Below, piece after piece: positions 12,401 through 25,130 of a stretch of DNA of 64,000 nt. The stretch comes from Thuidium tamariscinum (Eukaryota > Streptophyta > Bryopsida > Hypnales > Thuidiaceae), in NCBI GenBank assembly GCA_947034885.2, contig OX344752.2, positions 1,240,001 through 1,304,000 of the forward strand. Reading direction: 5' to 3'. Position 1 is the first letter of the stretch; every line of letters begins with the position of its first letter. A program made the position numbers and the translations under genes. The notes under the pieces are model-generated. The model was given only the letters and a program-made list of their open reading frames with translations, was not told where the DNA came from and ran no database searches.

Positions 12401-15400
12401 GTCTTGCTCTGTATTACGAAACGTTAGAGCTTTAAGTTTTTCAAAACAATCGAGAAGAAGAAGAATTAACCTAACCATATCTTCATGGTTGGCGTACTTG
12501 AAGAGTCTGTTCATTAAAGGCCCTACGATCATAGCATCAACAGTGACGATAGGTAGAAATATGTCTAGAACCTGCAAATATCGACTGACCGCTCAACTAT
12601 CAAGGGTTCAAACAAAAATGTCATAGATCGCCGGAGTACCTACAACAGTTGAAAGCTTCCATCCAGGGACATCAGCATCACTATCCAGAATATGGAAGAG
12701 TGAATTCAGTTGCAAAACTGGAATCAAGGACGAGGTTCAAATCTATTTTTGCTTCCTTACCTTACTAATAAAACCCCAGTCTGCAATGCGGCCCATCATA
12801 GTTTGGTGCCTGTAGTCAAAAAGAGAAAAAAAGTCAGAATAAATCAGGGCAATCCAACACTACATATGCAACATGCCTATAATTTCTATAGATTGAAAGT
12901 ACCATGAGAATCGAATTCAACTTGTCAGCACTCAAGTTTAATACCATACCTTCCAAACAGCATTTCCTTTAGCAATCTAGAAAATAACCAAAGCTATGTT
13001 TACACCTTTATGTGGACGTCATAGTGCACATGATAAGGGACGCACTAAACCAAAAAGAAAGAGCATATGCAGAAAATTCATATTCCAACATGAGAACCTG
13101 TAAGCAGAACAGTGCACCCATGTTCAAGCGATTAGATACTTACAGACTGGCATATTGTAACAACCCAATGGTCAAAGCTTTATTATACAACTTCTGCACT
13201 CCCTTCCTACTAATATATCTGTCCCCCACCTGCAAAATAGTATTTTGAAGATTCTATCATTTTATATCACTTCAGCACATAAAACACCCTTCCTAAACTC
13301 AAGGTTGACAAGGTCAAACCTACCAATAGATCCCATGGATTGCATACAGCTGCTGCAGCGCCCACAGGTGTGGAATTACCTTCTTCACCCAAGTACTTCA
13401 CCTGCGCAGCAGGTCTCGAACCCCGTTAGAATTCAGACTTGGTAGTGCAGTAGTCAAAAGGATTTGATCCCCAATAGCTTGTCCCTCTTATTTACACAGA
13501 ATGAATTTCATCAAAGGACGAAGCATGGAAAACAGACGTAACATTCAAAATTATGATGTTCTGACCCAATAGCCTTTCAGTCCATGCAATATGGGCTTTA
13601 TGTTCTGATAAATGTAACAATAACTGGGGGACAATCCTAAATTTCTGTTGTGAAAGTTACAGAAGGTTGTTAGCAGAGTAGTTGAGAGTAGCCTGCTCTT
13701 AAACAAGTACAAAATAACTTCGCCACGGAAGATAAAGACACAGGTGAAGTTACCAGTATGTTAGCACCAATACTGGTACCAATAGTAAAAATAGGTGCTT
13801 TGGGGTATTTTCCATGAATATAATTAATAACTCTCCGTAGGTCCTCAGTCCATCCTGCATTATAGAATTGATCTGACTGAACACATCAAAAGAGAAAGAG
13901 ATCTAGGTAAGTCGATACCTAAAACAAGTTCAGAAGTCTACGTGTATCGAAATCTGCCTCAATAATCCCAAGAGAATATCTGATAATGCTGAAGGGCGTC
14001 ATATCAAATAGCATATATCCTCGACCAAACTCAACAAACAGATTCTCTTGTAAATGATATAATTGTGCATTAAGACTACAATAGAGCTAAAAGCTCTAAT
14101 ATCTGGAAGAATATTATCTGATGTCTCCGAACCAGCAGGGGTTGATCACATCTCATCAGCATGCTCAACGTTACCGGTATAAAGCTGATGTAACTTGACA
14201 GAGCATTTAATTTTCAAACATAATGATTTTTCTTGAAATCTCCTGAGATAAGTGAAAACTTACCGTTACAGATACACCTCCAAGACCACGGTGATTGGAA
14301 ACCAATGTCCTCCATCCCATCATGCCTGATTCATATGCTATGTGCTTCAAGTACTGCAACCCCAGCCCCACTTCTTTAGTCCTGAAGAAAGACGCTACCT
14401 ACTTGCAGTTGAATAGGAAAGTCTCTTGCCAATTTTCCAATATTTTGCCGGTACAAAAAGTAACTCATCGCATGAATTTGCACACAAAACATTTCATCTG
14501 CACGCACTGATTGAGAAAATTGAAAACTGTGATTCTACAGAACAGTTTGAGATCAACATTACGATTTCATATCTTACCGGATCTTCAGAGCTACTCGTCA
14601 AGCCAGGGATGATTATCACGATAGGAGTCTCATCGAACTCTCTGTTTTCCGCATTTGTGTCGACATCAACCTTGCCATTACCTGCAAGCAAACGGACTTC
14701 CATGAACAGTCTATCATCAATAAATGCAGAAGGACCAAGCTGGAGCTCTTGTTAAGATTCCAGTATTATTATTCAAGTCAAGGGTAAACCAAGGATTTGG
14801 TGGCAATGCTTACGGAAAGGCTCCTTGACCCAGTCCAGCGCAATCGTCCCTTTATCAGGGGTTATGAACAGCTGCCTGTCATCTCAGAAACAAGCGATGA
14901 AGCCCCAAAATAGAAAGAAGAAGCAACTAAATACAGGAAACAGAATGCAAGTCTCTGAATTGGTTGAAACAAAGATATCGCCGCAATCAGAAATTCATCT
15001 ATGTGACAATTTCAGTGGTCTAGACAATATAAGCACTTTGAAACATGTTTATTACTACTCTGTCCCCAAGTGTACTTTAATACTTAGTACAGTTCTTTTG
15101 TGTTTTTTTGACTGCTCAGTAAAATTTTGTTTTTGTACTGTACTGTATTTGTTTTGACACAAATGAATAACTTAGTTTATTTTTATTTTTAACAATTGAC
15201 AAACACCATTGCAAAGTACAGTTTTCACTGACCATGCGCTCAGTACATAATGTGTGTCAATGTGTGTTCAAATTCAGTTCGAATAGACATGGAGTAAACG
15301 ATTTGTCGAAACAAACAAAACTCTGTAATATGTCACTCACCTATGATACTTGACAGGGGGCGGATTGCCATTGAAATGAAGAAAAGTGGTCTGAAGATGT

Positions 15401-15970
15401 GGGCTGCTCAACCATGGAGTCGCAAAGTACCTTTCACAAGGAGACAAGAAAATGATCTACAGATGATAAATTTGGATAGACTAGCAGTAGACTGAACTGA
15501 AATATTGAAAAGCTCGCCTCACTAAAGGTTAAGTTGCCAGGAAAGCTTCTCCAAATGAAAACCAGGAATTAAATATACTGTTGCAGATTCCAATGTGCTA
15601 ATTGCAAAGAGTTGATCAAGATGACAATGCGAAGATTGCTTCCATCGTTTCAATGTTTGAATTGCTTTAATTACCTTTGCCTCAATATTTCACACTTTGG
15701 CAAAATGTCTGTCTTTAGCTTAGATGTTAAACTGTGATGAAAACGAGGAACTTCGCCTCTAAAGCCATGCAGAAGGTCATCCACGAAATGGAAGTCTAGA
15801 ACGCGGTAGAGCCAAATTGAGGTCAAAACCAGTGCCAGAGCCAAATATTCCCAAACTGGTACTAATAAGGCAGTTTCTGCCACTGCAAAAAGACTTAAGC
15901 TCGTCCATTCGCCGACATTCCAATCCCAGTTGTCCATTATGCTGATCTTCCAGGATCTAGCATCGGCCAT
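9472..15970 (-). CDS. EMB8-like (YheT-type) alpha/beta hydrolase with extended, membrane-anchored C-terminus
   Basis: Eighteen exons join in phase, giving about 774 aa: 15970-15675, 15430-15341, 14875-14814, 14681-14578, 14353-14264, 13876-13754, 13401-13324, 13229-13144, 12976-12950, 12809-12761, 12402-12352, 11697-11567, 11460-11377, 11214-11145, 10864-10747, 10653-10388, 10191-9716 and 9595-9472. A membrane segment lies near residues 55-75. Family blocks follow in order: TPWLSSPHLQT, TPDKGTIALDW, NHRGLGGVSVT, GTSIGAN (nucleophile Ser), YLGEEG, TVDTYYRRCSSADF, MDDPVC (acid Asp) and TTKHGGHLAFFEG (His), so the triad is complete. After the hydrolase fold come an acidic, low-complexity stretch and a second hydrophobic helix near 694-717 (TFWLLTYVALVTT). 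The substrate is unknown; the family contains esterases and lipases. The start of exon 16 (10653 or 10593) and the last junction are the weakest; without exon 18 a stop at 9714-9712 gives about 734 aa. Confidence 0.85.
11215..11376 (-). other. candidate U12-type intron in the EMB8-like gene
   Basis: The intron between exons 13 and 14 starts with GTATCCTCTA, one change from the U12 donor consensus GTATCCTT. A GGCTTTAC sequence places a possible branch A about 14 bases before the terminal AG, the close spacing typical of minor-class introns. The branch match is only partial. The junction is phase 2 within a Trp codon and preserves the family sequence TIWWARA. Confidence 0.5.
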
Positions 15971-17300
15971 TAGCTGCGAGCATACACGTAAGGTAGTCAA
16001 TTCCGTCCAAATGCTCAGATAATTCCGTAATCTACATGAGCTCAGGTTAAGGCAATTGTGCACACATTGCAAAGTATATTTCTTGTACCATATATCCAAT
16101 AAGATTGCGGGGTCATAACTATCCATGCAAATGCAATTTGAACCATAGAGCGTATGAACAAGATGGCACAATAGCAACACCTTAACTGAACAAAACCACA
16201 GAAAAGCGTAGGCAATTCCCGAGCTAACAAGATTTGTCGACCAGCCCTAGTAGAGAGCTGATTCGATGCGCGATTCCACAAACAAGTGCTGCAAATAAAA
16301 TGGACCACTCGTAAGTGAATTTTCCTTTCCGAATTGAACCATAGCCACATCATGTAGAACTGTCAACGGCAGACTCTTCGCTTGCACCAATGGGAAAATT
16401 GCAACGATCTGCCCAAATTGCGTCACTGAAAGTAAGTAATTAAGATCACTTCAATATCGAAATCGCCTGAAGAAAAAACTCAAAAGGCCTAAACAAAACT
16501 TCAAATTCAGCTGAGAAAAAAACTTGCGATTCCGTCCTTCAAATTCCTATCAATCAATGAGCAAGAAGAACGCGATCCAAAAACATCGACGCGAATCGAC
16601 ACGATATTCAACACAAAGAACTCGAACATAACCTCATAATAAATGCAACAATTGCTCAAATCACAAACCCGCCCCATCAATACAGCATCGGAATCGCACC
16701 GCGTCGCTCACGAGGACCTTACGAAGCTTTAATTCAATCAGAAAACCAGAACTCGCAATTGCGCACCTATTAAGCTACGCAAAAAAAATAAAAAAATAAA
16801 AAAATAAATTCAGGGCCAAGGCACAGCACAACGCGAGCTCTATAAAATCGAAGCAAATAACCACGAAATTCACTTTAAAATCTCGAAAATCACCTCCTAA
16901 TCAGTGAATCAATTGCTCCAGTTGAGCCAGAAGCGAACGACAGGGCCGCGTTTCTATTTCCCGCAACGCCATGGAACCTCAGAGGAGCAATCTGCAATCT
17001 GCACAAGAAGCTCCTCTGACGTTGTGCGATGGAAGGTCGAGGTTCGAGGTGGACCTATATCCGAGACCTGACCAGCATTCCACCGCGGTGCCTCACGTTA
17101 GACACGCGGGTCAATTTTTCCCGGTTATGGGGCGGGCCCCCTCTCACGGCAAAGGGCCCCGACAGCGTGGCTGGGGCTCATAACCGCTATAATCCTAGTT
17201 GGACATGGCGTTACAGAATGGGGTAAGTCACATGCTTGCGTGTGACGCGCATACCACATTTCTGTGGCGGGTGACGGCGGGTGACGGTTCTAGGCACAAA
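15971..17300. promoter_or_regulatory. upstream region of the EMB8-like gene
   Basis: An open minus-strand stretch continues upstream of the chosen ATG to about 16180 without family resemblance, so it is treated as leader. GC content is high at 16970-17290, including GGGCGGGCCCCC and repeated GGGTGACGG, which would suit a promoter. A plus-strand ORF at 16971-17183 has no recognisable content and is not called. Confidence 0.3.
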
Positions 17301-17445
17301 TGAGGGGCGTTTCACACTATGGCCGTCCAAGTCGAGAGGTCATGGTTTTCTCAAATCTGAGTGGTGAAAATCATGGTTTCTCAGATCTAATTGGTGGAAT
17401 TGACGGCCTCTCAACTTGGATGGCCATAGTGTGAAACACCCCTCA
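17301..17445. repeat. 145-bp foldback element
   Basis: A 39-bp arm at 17301-17339, starting TGAGGGGCGTTTCACACTAT, is mirrored at 17407-17445 with 36 of 39 positions matching. The loop holds two further short direct copies of TCATGGTTT followed by CTCA. No coding potential. I see no convincing target duplication, so the superfamily is unknown. Confidence 0.75.
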
Positions 17446-17569
17446 GACCCACCATCGTCACCTGATTTTTTTATTCCACCATCTAATTTTTTTCATTGAA
17501 GTGAATCTACTTGTTACCATATTGTAAGCTACTTCTCAAGAATTGATTGTCTTTTGGGCCAAGTTCAAT

Positions 17570-18810
17570 TTCTGTAAGATAAGAGGCTCAAAAAGCGACC
17601 ATCTAAGCGCTGATGTGCCTTTTTTGTGTATATCTCGATATGGAAATATTTTTAGTTTATTTTCTAGTCAAAGAGAAATAGACGAGGAATCTAACACAGT
17701 CGTTTCATATTTTTTGAAGCATTATTGAATTAGTTATGAATTTTCAAAGACAATCTATTGTAGGTCCTATGTATATGATCATAGGCCCTTGGAAATCTAT
17801 CCATGCATAGTTTGAAAGAAAACTAGATCTTGTTCAAAAATTAACTTTGCAAAATGTATAAAGTAATGGAAATGGTTTCTAAAAGCGTCCCTTCCTAAAT
17901 TTGAAATGAATGCTTGAATTAGTCATTATTTCAGATTTTTTAGTACTTGTAAGAAGGTAGTTGAACAATATATTTTTATTTTGAATTAAATTAATAGACA
18001 CCTAGCCACTTAGTTAGGAATGGACCTAGTACTATGGCTCTTAAACCATCCATTGAAGAAGTAAAGACAGATCTAATCAAGTTCTATAGTAATCCACAGT
18101 TCATTTTCCTTGGTTCAAATGTCCATTTCACAACCCCTACTGGATGGTTGAAAATGCTTGGTCAGTTTTAGAGCCCTCTCCTATAGTCATAGTAAGGTAA
18201 GAGGCTCATAAACCACTCATCTAAGGGCCAGTCTACCTTTTTAATGTATTTGTTTGAATGGTAATATTTTTCACTCATTTTATAGTGAAAGAAAAATAAA
18301 TGAAGAATCTAATACAAGTCGTTTCATATTTTTGGAAGCATTATTTAATTAGTTATGAATTTTCAAATACAGTCTAGGGCCCTATTTGTGATCATTAGGC
18401 TTTGCAAATCCATAGTCCCATACTTGCACAGTTTGAAAAAAAATCACACTTGGTTAAAAAAACTAGTACTTCAACATGTAAAAAGTAACAGAATTTGTTT
18501 CTAAATGTGTCCCTTTCTAAAATTGAAATGAATGCTTGAATAAATCATTATTTCAGATTTTTCAATACTTGAAAGAAGGTAGTTTAACAATCAATTCTTA
18601 TTTTGAATATAATCAGTAGAGACCTATTCACTTATTTAAGAATGAACCCATTGGGACTCTGAAACCATTCATTTAATTAGTATAAAACAAATCTTAATAT
18701 GCTTCACTGTAATCCACAATTCATTTTCTCACAATCAACTATCCATTTCAGAGCCTCCTAATGGACATGTGTAAAAGCCTGAGCGGTTTATGAGCCTTCT
18801 TCTATAACCA
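17570..18810. repeat. two-unit tandem duplication, about 620 bp per unit, diverged
   Basis: The segment beginning near 17570 (AAGAGGCTCA) recurs near 18190 with many collinear matches. These include TCGTTTCATATTTTT followed by GAAGCATTAT (17700 versus 18318), TAGTTATGAATTTTCAAA (17731 versus 18350) and TTTCAGATTTTT (17930 versus 18550). Substitutions and small indels show the duplication is old. A shorter, weaker echo occurs near 19430. No function visible. Confidence 0.65.
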
Positions 18811-21539
18811 TTAACTCTTGTCTGAGGGCCCGTAGTTGATTTGGGAGGCGGGCACAATTTTTATATACAATTCATGAAAAGTCCCATATTGTGACTACTC
18901 AATGAATATAATTCTAAATCAAATTGTATGAATTGGTTCTATAGGACATATCCTTGAACCAAGCAAAAAGTGAAAATGATTCAATGATTCACATCCTTGT
19001 AATTAATCTTCAAAGATTGATGTATTGCAAACAGCTTCTAACACTAATGCTAAATATGTTTTTCTACAATTGGGCATAAATTTCACTAAATACTCTAGAA
19101 ATCAATCCTAAACCTTTTAACTAGTTTTTTCACACATATATGTAGTCATCTTTTCATTCATTATATATTTTTTTACAATATTTTCACATGTAAAGGGGCG
19201 ACCAATTCAAGTTTGGACAAGTGTAGCTAATGCATTTTTGCAAGCATTTACTTCAAATTGGCTTTGTTGGAAGTGTATAAAGACACTCTAATTGCATTGT
19301 TCTCTGGGGTCTTTGAAATGAGATGTTCTATGAACAATAACAAACAAAAAGTCCAAAAATCAACCAAAAACTAGTCAACCAGTCATTAAAGGGTTAATAG
19401 GAAGAGAAATAACTTCAGCATATGACTAAAGTTGTTTCATATTTTTTTGAAAATGTGTGGATTCCGTTATGAATTTTTGAAGTTGAAATGCATTGGCCAC
19501 TAAATTGTTTTATTGACATTGAATTTTAACATTTAAACATTTCTAATACACTTGAGCTTCATAATTACAATATTATGGTTTGCCCCTCAAATGATAACTA
19601 ATTTTGTACATTTGAGCATGATGGTATAATTACTATGCCAAGATTTTATTTACCTTTAAGGGACCACTATTTGTTTGGTAGACAATTAGGATTTCAAGAA
19701 TATACCTATAGTCTCAAATTATGTCATGATTTTTTGGAACTTTTTCTTAAAGACCCTAAACCCTGAAAAGCTTCATCAGAATATTATTTTTTCTAATGCC
19801 CTAGAGCAAATTTTATACCTAAATAAGCTCAAAAAAGGTGGATTTGATAGCAAAATAAAATTCAAAATTTTTAATTTAAAAAAAATGAATCTTATAAATT
19901 ATATTTTTCGACTTGGAAAGCTCTAATACATTTCATTTGAATAGCTTATATGAAAGTTATAGACAATCTTATTTTTTTAGCACTCTAAACATTGTTTTCA
20001 AAAAATAACTTGTAGGACCCATTTTTTAATGCAATCTTTACAATTTAAAAAAAAAAGTACAAAAACATTACTCTAATTGATTCTAGAAAACAATTTGTTT
20101 GGATGTGATGTGTATTTATCACAAAATTCATGTTGTCTTTGGGTCCTAACTAAAAAGTATGTTGAATTTTGTTGCTCTTTGGAAGAAGGCATCTTAATCC
20201 CAAAATGTCTTTAACTATATTTTCACAAAATACACTTCGAAACTGTCATTTCTAATACAAGTACCAAATTTATTAAAAAAAACATTTATTGATATATGTA
20301 ACCACATAATCTTGTAGTATGCTAGATTGAAAAGATATTGAAAAAAGATTCCAAATTTGTTGCCATGTACACTAGAAGATATTGGCATTTGAATTGACAA
20401 AAATCATTTTTGAGGCCTTGTAAAAAAATCAGGCACTTACACTTTAAAAAGTGACATTTTTGTTTTTAAAAGTTCAAATTGGTGGTTATTCTTTAGATTT
20501 ACACTTTAAGGCAAGTTGGCTACATGCTTGAAAATTTTCAAATCATTTGAAATTGTACAACACATAGGAAAAAATAGTAATGAAATTGAAAGAAGTAGAG
20601 AATGATTCAAAATACTAAATAACAAACAATTTATTAATGGAATTGAAAAACGCCAATCCTTCTAATCCAAATGTTGTACTAAGTAGTGTTTAAGTATTGC
20701 TTTTTATATTTCTAAAAATATTCATAATTGAATCAAACAGAGGATTTCAAACTATTTTATAGAATAGAAATTCCAAAACTACTCGCAAACTACTCCAATG
20801 TAGAATTCCTCATAACTTTTGATTCATTGATCAAAATAGAATGATTCAAGGCTTTCTACTTAGATATGAATCTAATAGAAAAAATTTAAAAAATTAATCT
20901 CTTAAAAATTAATCTTTAAAGAAACAATGAAAACTACATATCATACAATAATTTCTTAACTACTTAGTCAAAAGTTAAGAATATAGTTGGGCTTAAAGGT
21001 AGTCCTTAGGCACATGTTGTGTGAAAATTTTGAAGAAAAAAATTAAAAGCTCCATTGTAGTGAGTAGCCCAAAATCACTATGTTGCAAAAGTTATGAAGT
21101 TTGGGCATTAATTTAGGATTAAATTCATGAGTGTGAATTGTTATTCATGCTAGAAAATATATGTAAAGGTGCAACTCTTTTCCGTGGACGGGTTACAAAT
21201 CAAAAGACACAATCATTTATTTGTCCATGTGTTTTAAAAAAGAACAGAAAAACAAAACATTCATATTGGGAAAGCTTGTTTCTTTTCATTGTTGTTTAGG
21301 GAACACATAAAAGCCAATATAGTTTGTTTTTTAGCTATCATTTAATATTTGATTGCCTTTTGGGGGAAGCTATATTGCTTCAAATAATTTTAAGTAGATT
21401 TTACTAAGAATTAAAATGAAATTCACATTGAATCCAAGTCGTTTCTTATTTTATGGACCTTCACAAAATTAGTTTTGATTTTTTAAAATTGAAACGCAGT
21501 ATTTCTCTTAAAAGAATCACCTGGTTTGATCAGGCGTGG

Positions 21540-21764
21540 CAAGGCGGAGGTAGTGTGGCGAATAGCCAAAACATTGAGCCACTCAGGCCCCGCCACTTGT
21601 CATGGCTGATGGCGGGTGGCGAGGTGGAATTTTGAGCTTGTACGTTGGTCAAAGGTCGTGGGTTCAACCCCATCATATTCGGGATCCAAGCTATGTTGTT
21701 TACCTCTTGTAATAAGGTAATAAGGTAGTGACAAACATAAGGATGAGGAAGAATGAAAAAAAAA
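21540..21764 (+). mobile_element. possible tRNA-derived SINE relic
   Basis: GGTTCAACCCC at 21661-21671 matches the RNA polymerase III B-box consensus and is preceded by GGTCGTG, as in many tRNA T-arms. About 30 bases upstream, TGAGCTTGTACGTTGG could be a degraded A box. The segment is GC-richer than its surroundings and ends in a run of nine A at 21756-21764. No clear target duplication was found and the A box is weak, so this stays tentative. Confidence 0.3.
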
Positions 21765-23497
21765 TTATTTGTCAAAATGAAGATTTTTCATTTGGATTTA
21801 GTCCAGTTTCATATACTCACCTATTATGAATAGCTTGGCATTTGTCCCTAATCAAGAAAGGAAGAGAGATGAGTGGACAAGAAGATACAAATAAAGAATC
21901 TTTTCTCAATGAATAGTGCATTCAAATATTGTTTACAATAGATCAACTTATAAAGCCATTATAAGGGTTTGTTTGAAATATATACCTCTACTTTACTTGT
22001 TCACCTTTTAGTTTGGGAAGAGTAGAGAATGCAAGGAACATAATGGAAAGATGACAAAGATTTGAAAGTGTAGGCACAATGTAGTCTATACAATGATGAA
22101 CTTGAATCCTATTTCTTAGTTGAATAGGCATTCAAAGCCATTTTTTGACTTTAGAAACCAACAAGTATTTCAAAGTTATTCCATAGGTAGCATGTGACTT
22201 TGAATGTAGCTGCTAGTTTGGCACTAGGTTTAAATAACCTTATGAACATTACCTTTTAGTTCTTTTGTAGAACTGAGAGCAAAGTATTTAGTCTCGGAGG
22301 TAGAAAGTTGCCTAAAAAATCCTTCAGCAAAACATCTCTTCCCTCTTTGAAAACCATCTTGAATGGAGCATTAGATTAGGTTTTTTACAATTGTTCTAAA
22401 CTTGTTTAGGGTGAGTTCAAGAAAGACCGGTCCTATTTCATGTCACGATCAAAGTGACAATGTTGTTTTTGGCAATAACTTTTGATGCATGGATCCTATA
22501 ATTTTGAAATTTTTATCAGAGATGCCTAACTTGACGTTAATCAGATCCTTTATTTTTTGAAATTTTTAAAAATTAGTTTTATAATTAATTTTTAATTTAG
22601 TTAATTTGTCACAATTAGGAGTTTTGTGGTTTTTAGTTTTTACTACATTAGGAGTACCCAAATTTAATGATTTAGAGCTCAAAATTTCATGGTATATTTT
22701 CATAGTAGGGAATCATGTATCCACCAAAGGAAATTTGAAAATATATTATTTTATGCCCTCCACATGAGTACAAACAACACTTCCATTGTGCCCAAATTTT
22801 TAACATTGAAGATGGTTTTTAGATCATTCTTTTGGTGAAATATAATCATCATCAACTATTTTCCAATGGAAAATTTTTAGTTTCTCAAAAAGTTTCTTTT
22901 CCTATTTTTTACAAATTAAAATGTAAAAGTGCCTATTTTCATGAGATTTTGCACTTTTCTAGTTCACCTACTTAGAAAATTTTCCTACATTTTTCCTTCA
23001 TATGATATCTTCTTCTTCAAGAAATACACATCAAGAATATTTTTTATATTTTAAAAAAATTGTTTTTCTATTTTTGAAGTACTCCCAAAAAATTAGGAGT
23101 ATTGTGGCCAAAGTGTACAAAAAACTTTTGGTCTTTCTCGAACTCACCCTTTATAACCCTAGTATCTTCTTGTAACTCAAATTGATTTTCAATACAAGAG
23201 ACCATTCTCATTTAATTTATGCCAAATCTGTTGTCTCAAAGAAGTTGAATTTGTAGTTATTAAAAATAGAGCATTTGTTTTGTTTACCTAAAATTGTTCT
23301 AACAATGTTTCTAATAACTTTGATTGCTTTGTAAGTCATAGTATGATTTTTTTTCAGATTAAAAGACCATTCTTGTTTGATAAGAACTTGCAAGATCAAA
23401 TAAGTTTTTACAAAGCTTGTCATTTTTCTTTGGGGTTAAGGACCTCCTTACATGTATTAGTAGGTGGGGGATGTTATAGGTGCAAAATAGCAAATGC

Positions 23498-24068
23498 CAT
23501 TAGGAGGGATTTGAGGGCTCCAAAGGGCCGTTTTGGGACTGTTTCCGAAACTGGTCCGGGGAACGGCTGATCATTGTCAGGCTAGCATTCATAAGAGGTT
23601 TTCTTCCATAGTTGAGAGACTGCGAGTTCCCGGACTGTGGGAACTCGCTGCAGCAACTGATCTACAGTGATCTCATGTAGCACAGAGACTGCCACATCAG
23701 ATAATAATATTTTATTAAAATTTTAAAATATAAATAAATAAATATAAATATATTTAATTATTAATATTTTTTAATATTTTTATTTTTTTAACATTTTTTT
23801 ATTCTGATCAGCAGGGCTAGTTCACAGAAATGGGGAACGAGGCTGAAATAGTCTCCCAGCACCCCCGAAAAACCTCTTATGCTCAAAAAAAAAATTGGGG
23901 GTCTTGAAATATGAAAAAAAGTCCAATTTTTTTATTAAAAAAAAATTAATGACGTGGTAGTCGCTCAACCACATAGGATTCCTGCAGAACTGCGTTCTTG
24001 TAGCAGATTACGCAATTTTGGGTTGTGGGAACTCGTACGCTCCTAAAGCCCTCAAATCTCTCATAATG
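23498..24068. mobile_element. 571-bp inverted-repeat element, non-coding
   Basis: The left end CATTAGGAGGGATTTGAGGG is matched on the minus strand at the right end by CATTATGAGAGATTTGAGGG. Inside are GC-rich blocks repeating GTGGGAACTCG (around 23637 and 24017) around a very AT-rich core. The layout fits a non-autonomous DNA transposon, but no target duplication is evident. Confidence 0.5.
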
Positions 24069-24619
24069 ACTTTTATGTAGATCTAGTCACCCTATAGTTG
24101 GATAGGAATATTGGAAGAATTCTACAGATATGAGATTCTTTTAAGATTAACTAGTCTCTAACAATTGGGATTGTTCATTAATACCAATAAAACTTGAACT
24201 CCTATTTTTCCACTAATGTATTCTAGTAAGACAATTGGTTAAGCCTAATTTGTCTTAGTACTTCAATTAGGTATAAAACTTCCTACAAGGCCTACATGTA
24301 AATTGACCTTAAACTACTAGCCAACTCCTAAGTGCATAGGCTAAGCACTTCTAAATACTGAAGGGCTTACATGTAAGTGTAATAGGTAGCTTTGTACTAA
24401 AGTTCAAATAATAAGACAAAATAGATTAGAGTGGTTATCTTGTCTTGAAGGTAGGCAAAAAGAAAAGTAGGAAACTTAAATTTCACCAAAATTAGATGAG
24501 AATCCATTTGTCAAGATTAGTCAATCCCCTTTGTAAAGTTTGCCCACCTATCGACACATGAAAAGAGGCCTTAACCCTAGACCCCCCAAGGGATCAAAAA
24601 GTGGCCTCTCATAGAATTC

Positions 24620-25130
24620 AAAGTACTGTAACTTTTGCATCCAATGTCCAAATTCAATGAAACTTGTTGGGAAATTTGCGCCTATTATTCTAGTTTGTGT
24701 GGTAAAATTTTTAGATCAATCTAAGATGTGATGATTGTGGGGAAGCCAATCGAAGTTCACAGAGGTTCAATGTGATTCACCAAAGTGCACTTCATGGCTG
24801 CAACTTCGGGGGCTTGTATCTCCTTCATCTAATGTTTGATTTGAATAAAATTTGTTGAGTTCTACTCCCCTTGAAGTCTAGTTATTGTGGTGAAATTTTC
24901 AAGTCAATCCAAGTTGTTTAGATTGTTTGGGAGCAATTAGAAATTCAAAATCCCACCATTTTGCAACTTCAGTGAACTTTGGCGGCTTGTATCTTCTTCA
25001 TACAGTGTCCAATTCCAATAATTGTTTTTGTGAAAGTTGCGCATATTAGTCTATTTTGTGTCGCTAAAATTTCACATCAATCCAAGAAGTTCTCAATGAC
25101 TGAGGTGCATTCTAGTAGAAGGAAGTTCAG
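24620..25130. repeat. three diverged tandem units of about 175-182 bp
   Basis: Three copies begin near 24628, 24810 and 24985. Each carries, in order, a phrase like CTTGTATCTNCTTCAT, a TGTCCAATT-like phrase, a TAGTNTATTNTGTG-like phrase, AAATTTT and ATCAATCNAAG. The units differ at many positions. No conserved reading frame runs through them. Confidence 0.5.

Noticed and set aside
12386..12577. Open minus-strand stretch (peptide around VLDIFLPIVTVDAMIV) considered as EMB8-like exon 11
   Set aside because: The frame does not match the family. The overlapping stretch 12402-12352 in another frame gives IRDFDHHCTRHVGKYE in correct phase.
16971..17226. GC-rich plus-strand frames of 65-70 codons
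   Set aside because: No family resemblance, and they lie in the presumed promoter of the opposite-strand gene; GC-rich DNA opens frames by chance.
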